Shown: one piece after another, positions 5,592 to 5,675 of the stretch | How positions within the stretch are numbered: position 1 is the first letter of the stretch | Layout of the letters: each line of letters starts with the position of its first letter | From: DAOTXK01 sp034435395 | GTDB lineage: Bacteria > Chloroflexota > Anaerolineae > Aggregatilineales > Ch27 | DNA: 5,675 nucleotides | Direction of reading: 5' to 3' | Assembly: GCA_034435395.1 (NCBI GenBank) | Contig: DAOTXK010000114.1 | Coordinates: 1 to 5,675, forward strand | Notes under the pieces: model-generated | Told to the model about the DNA's origin: nothing | Database searches by the model: none | What the model saw: only the letters and a program-made list of their open reading frames with translations | Made by a program: the position numbers and the translations under genes

Positions 5592-5675
5592 TTATTCCTT
5601 GTCAGACAGCGACTGAGGTGTTTCCCGTCGGAGCTGTCTTTCGGCCTGGGCCAGATAATCCTCCAGGGACTGTGT
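5592..5675 (-). CDS. C-terminal end of an unidentified upstream gene
   Basis: Reading the minus strand in from the window edge gives 27 codons followed by TAA at 5594-5592. The peptide (TQSLEDYLAQAERQLRRETP, then QSLSDKE) is charged and helical. Its codons look coding, and the other two frames give less protein-like sequence. It would be the tail of a gene co-directional with the kinase, with 135 bp between them. Too little is present to name a family. The short length leaves real doubt that it is a gene at all. Confidence 0.45.
   Translation of the reverse strand, partial: TQSLEDYLAQAERQLRRETPQSLSDKE

Overview
The window is about 5.7 kb of moderately GC-rich bacterial DNA, and every gene I can support lies on the minus strand. 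It therefore reads from high to low coordinates. The gene set and the sequence style suggest a Chloroflexota bacterium, probably of the Anaerolineae/Caldilineae type. The pointers are a soluble histidine kinase with a GGGPGLGLTIAKG ATP lid, a bacterial eIF-2B-like protein, a COG3375-type GNAT protein and a polar amino-acid binding protein with a WDYDVWEEIC motif. That assignment is recognition from family resemblance, not a computed result.

Layout in the direction of transcription: (1) 5592-5675, the last 27 codons of an unidentified gene. (2) 5457-5591, an intergenic segment with a TATAAT box inside a small palindrome and a perfect 8-bp-arm hairpin just before the next gene. (3) 4173-5456, a cytoplasmic sensor histidine kinase with an unrecognised helical N-terminal region. 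(4) 2706-4106, the GTPase HflX. (5) 2419-2679, an 86-residue protein with two membrane segments. (6) 1425-2357, an eIF-2B alpha/beta/delta-like protein that carries Ser where the sugar-phosphate isomerases of the superfamily carry the catalytic Cys. (7) 561-1376, a GNAT-fold protein of the COG3375 type. (8) 305-560, a 256-bp gap with several dyads. (9) 1-304, the N-terminal third or so of a periplasmic amino-acid binding protein that runs off the window.

Genes 3 to 7 are co-directional with gaps of 66, 26, 61 and 48 bp, so they could form one transcription unit. No convincing rho-independent terminator separates them. HflX acts on stalled or inactive ribosomes, and the eIF-2B-like protein shares a fold with a translation-factor exchange complex. 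A link to translation stress is possible but is inference only. The binding protein has its own leader region, the one strong Shine-Dalgarno sequence seen in the window, and a much higher G/C content at third codon positions. It looks like an independent unit.

I see no RNA gene, insertion sequence, CRISPR array or phage feature. Most of the window is ordinary housekeeping and signalling sequence. The points most worth a second look are the Cys-to-Ser change in the eIF-2B-like protein, the regulatory-looking palindromes before the kinase, and the kinase's unassigned N-terminal region.
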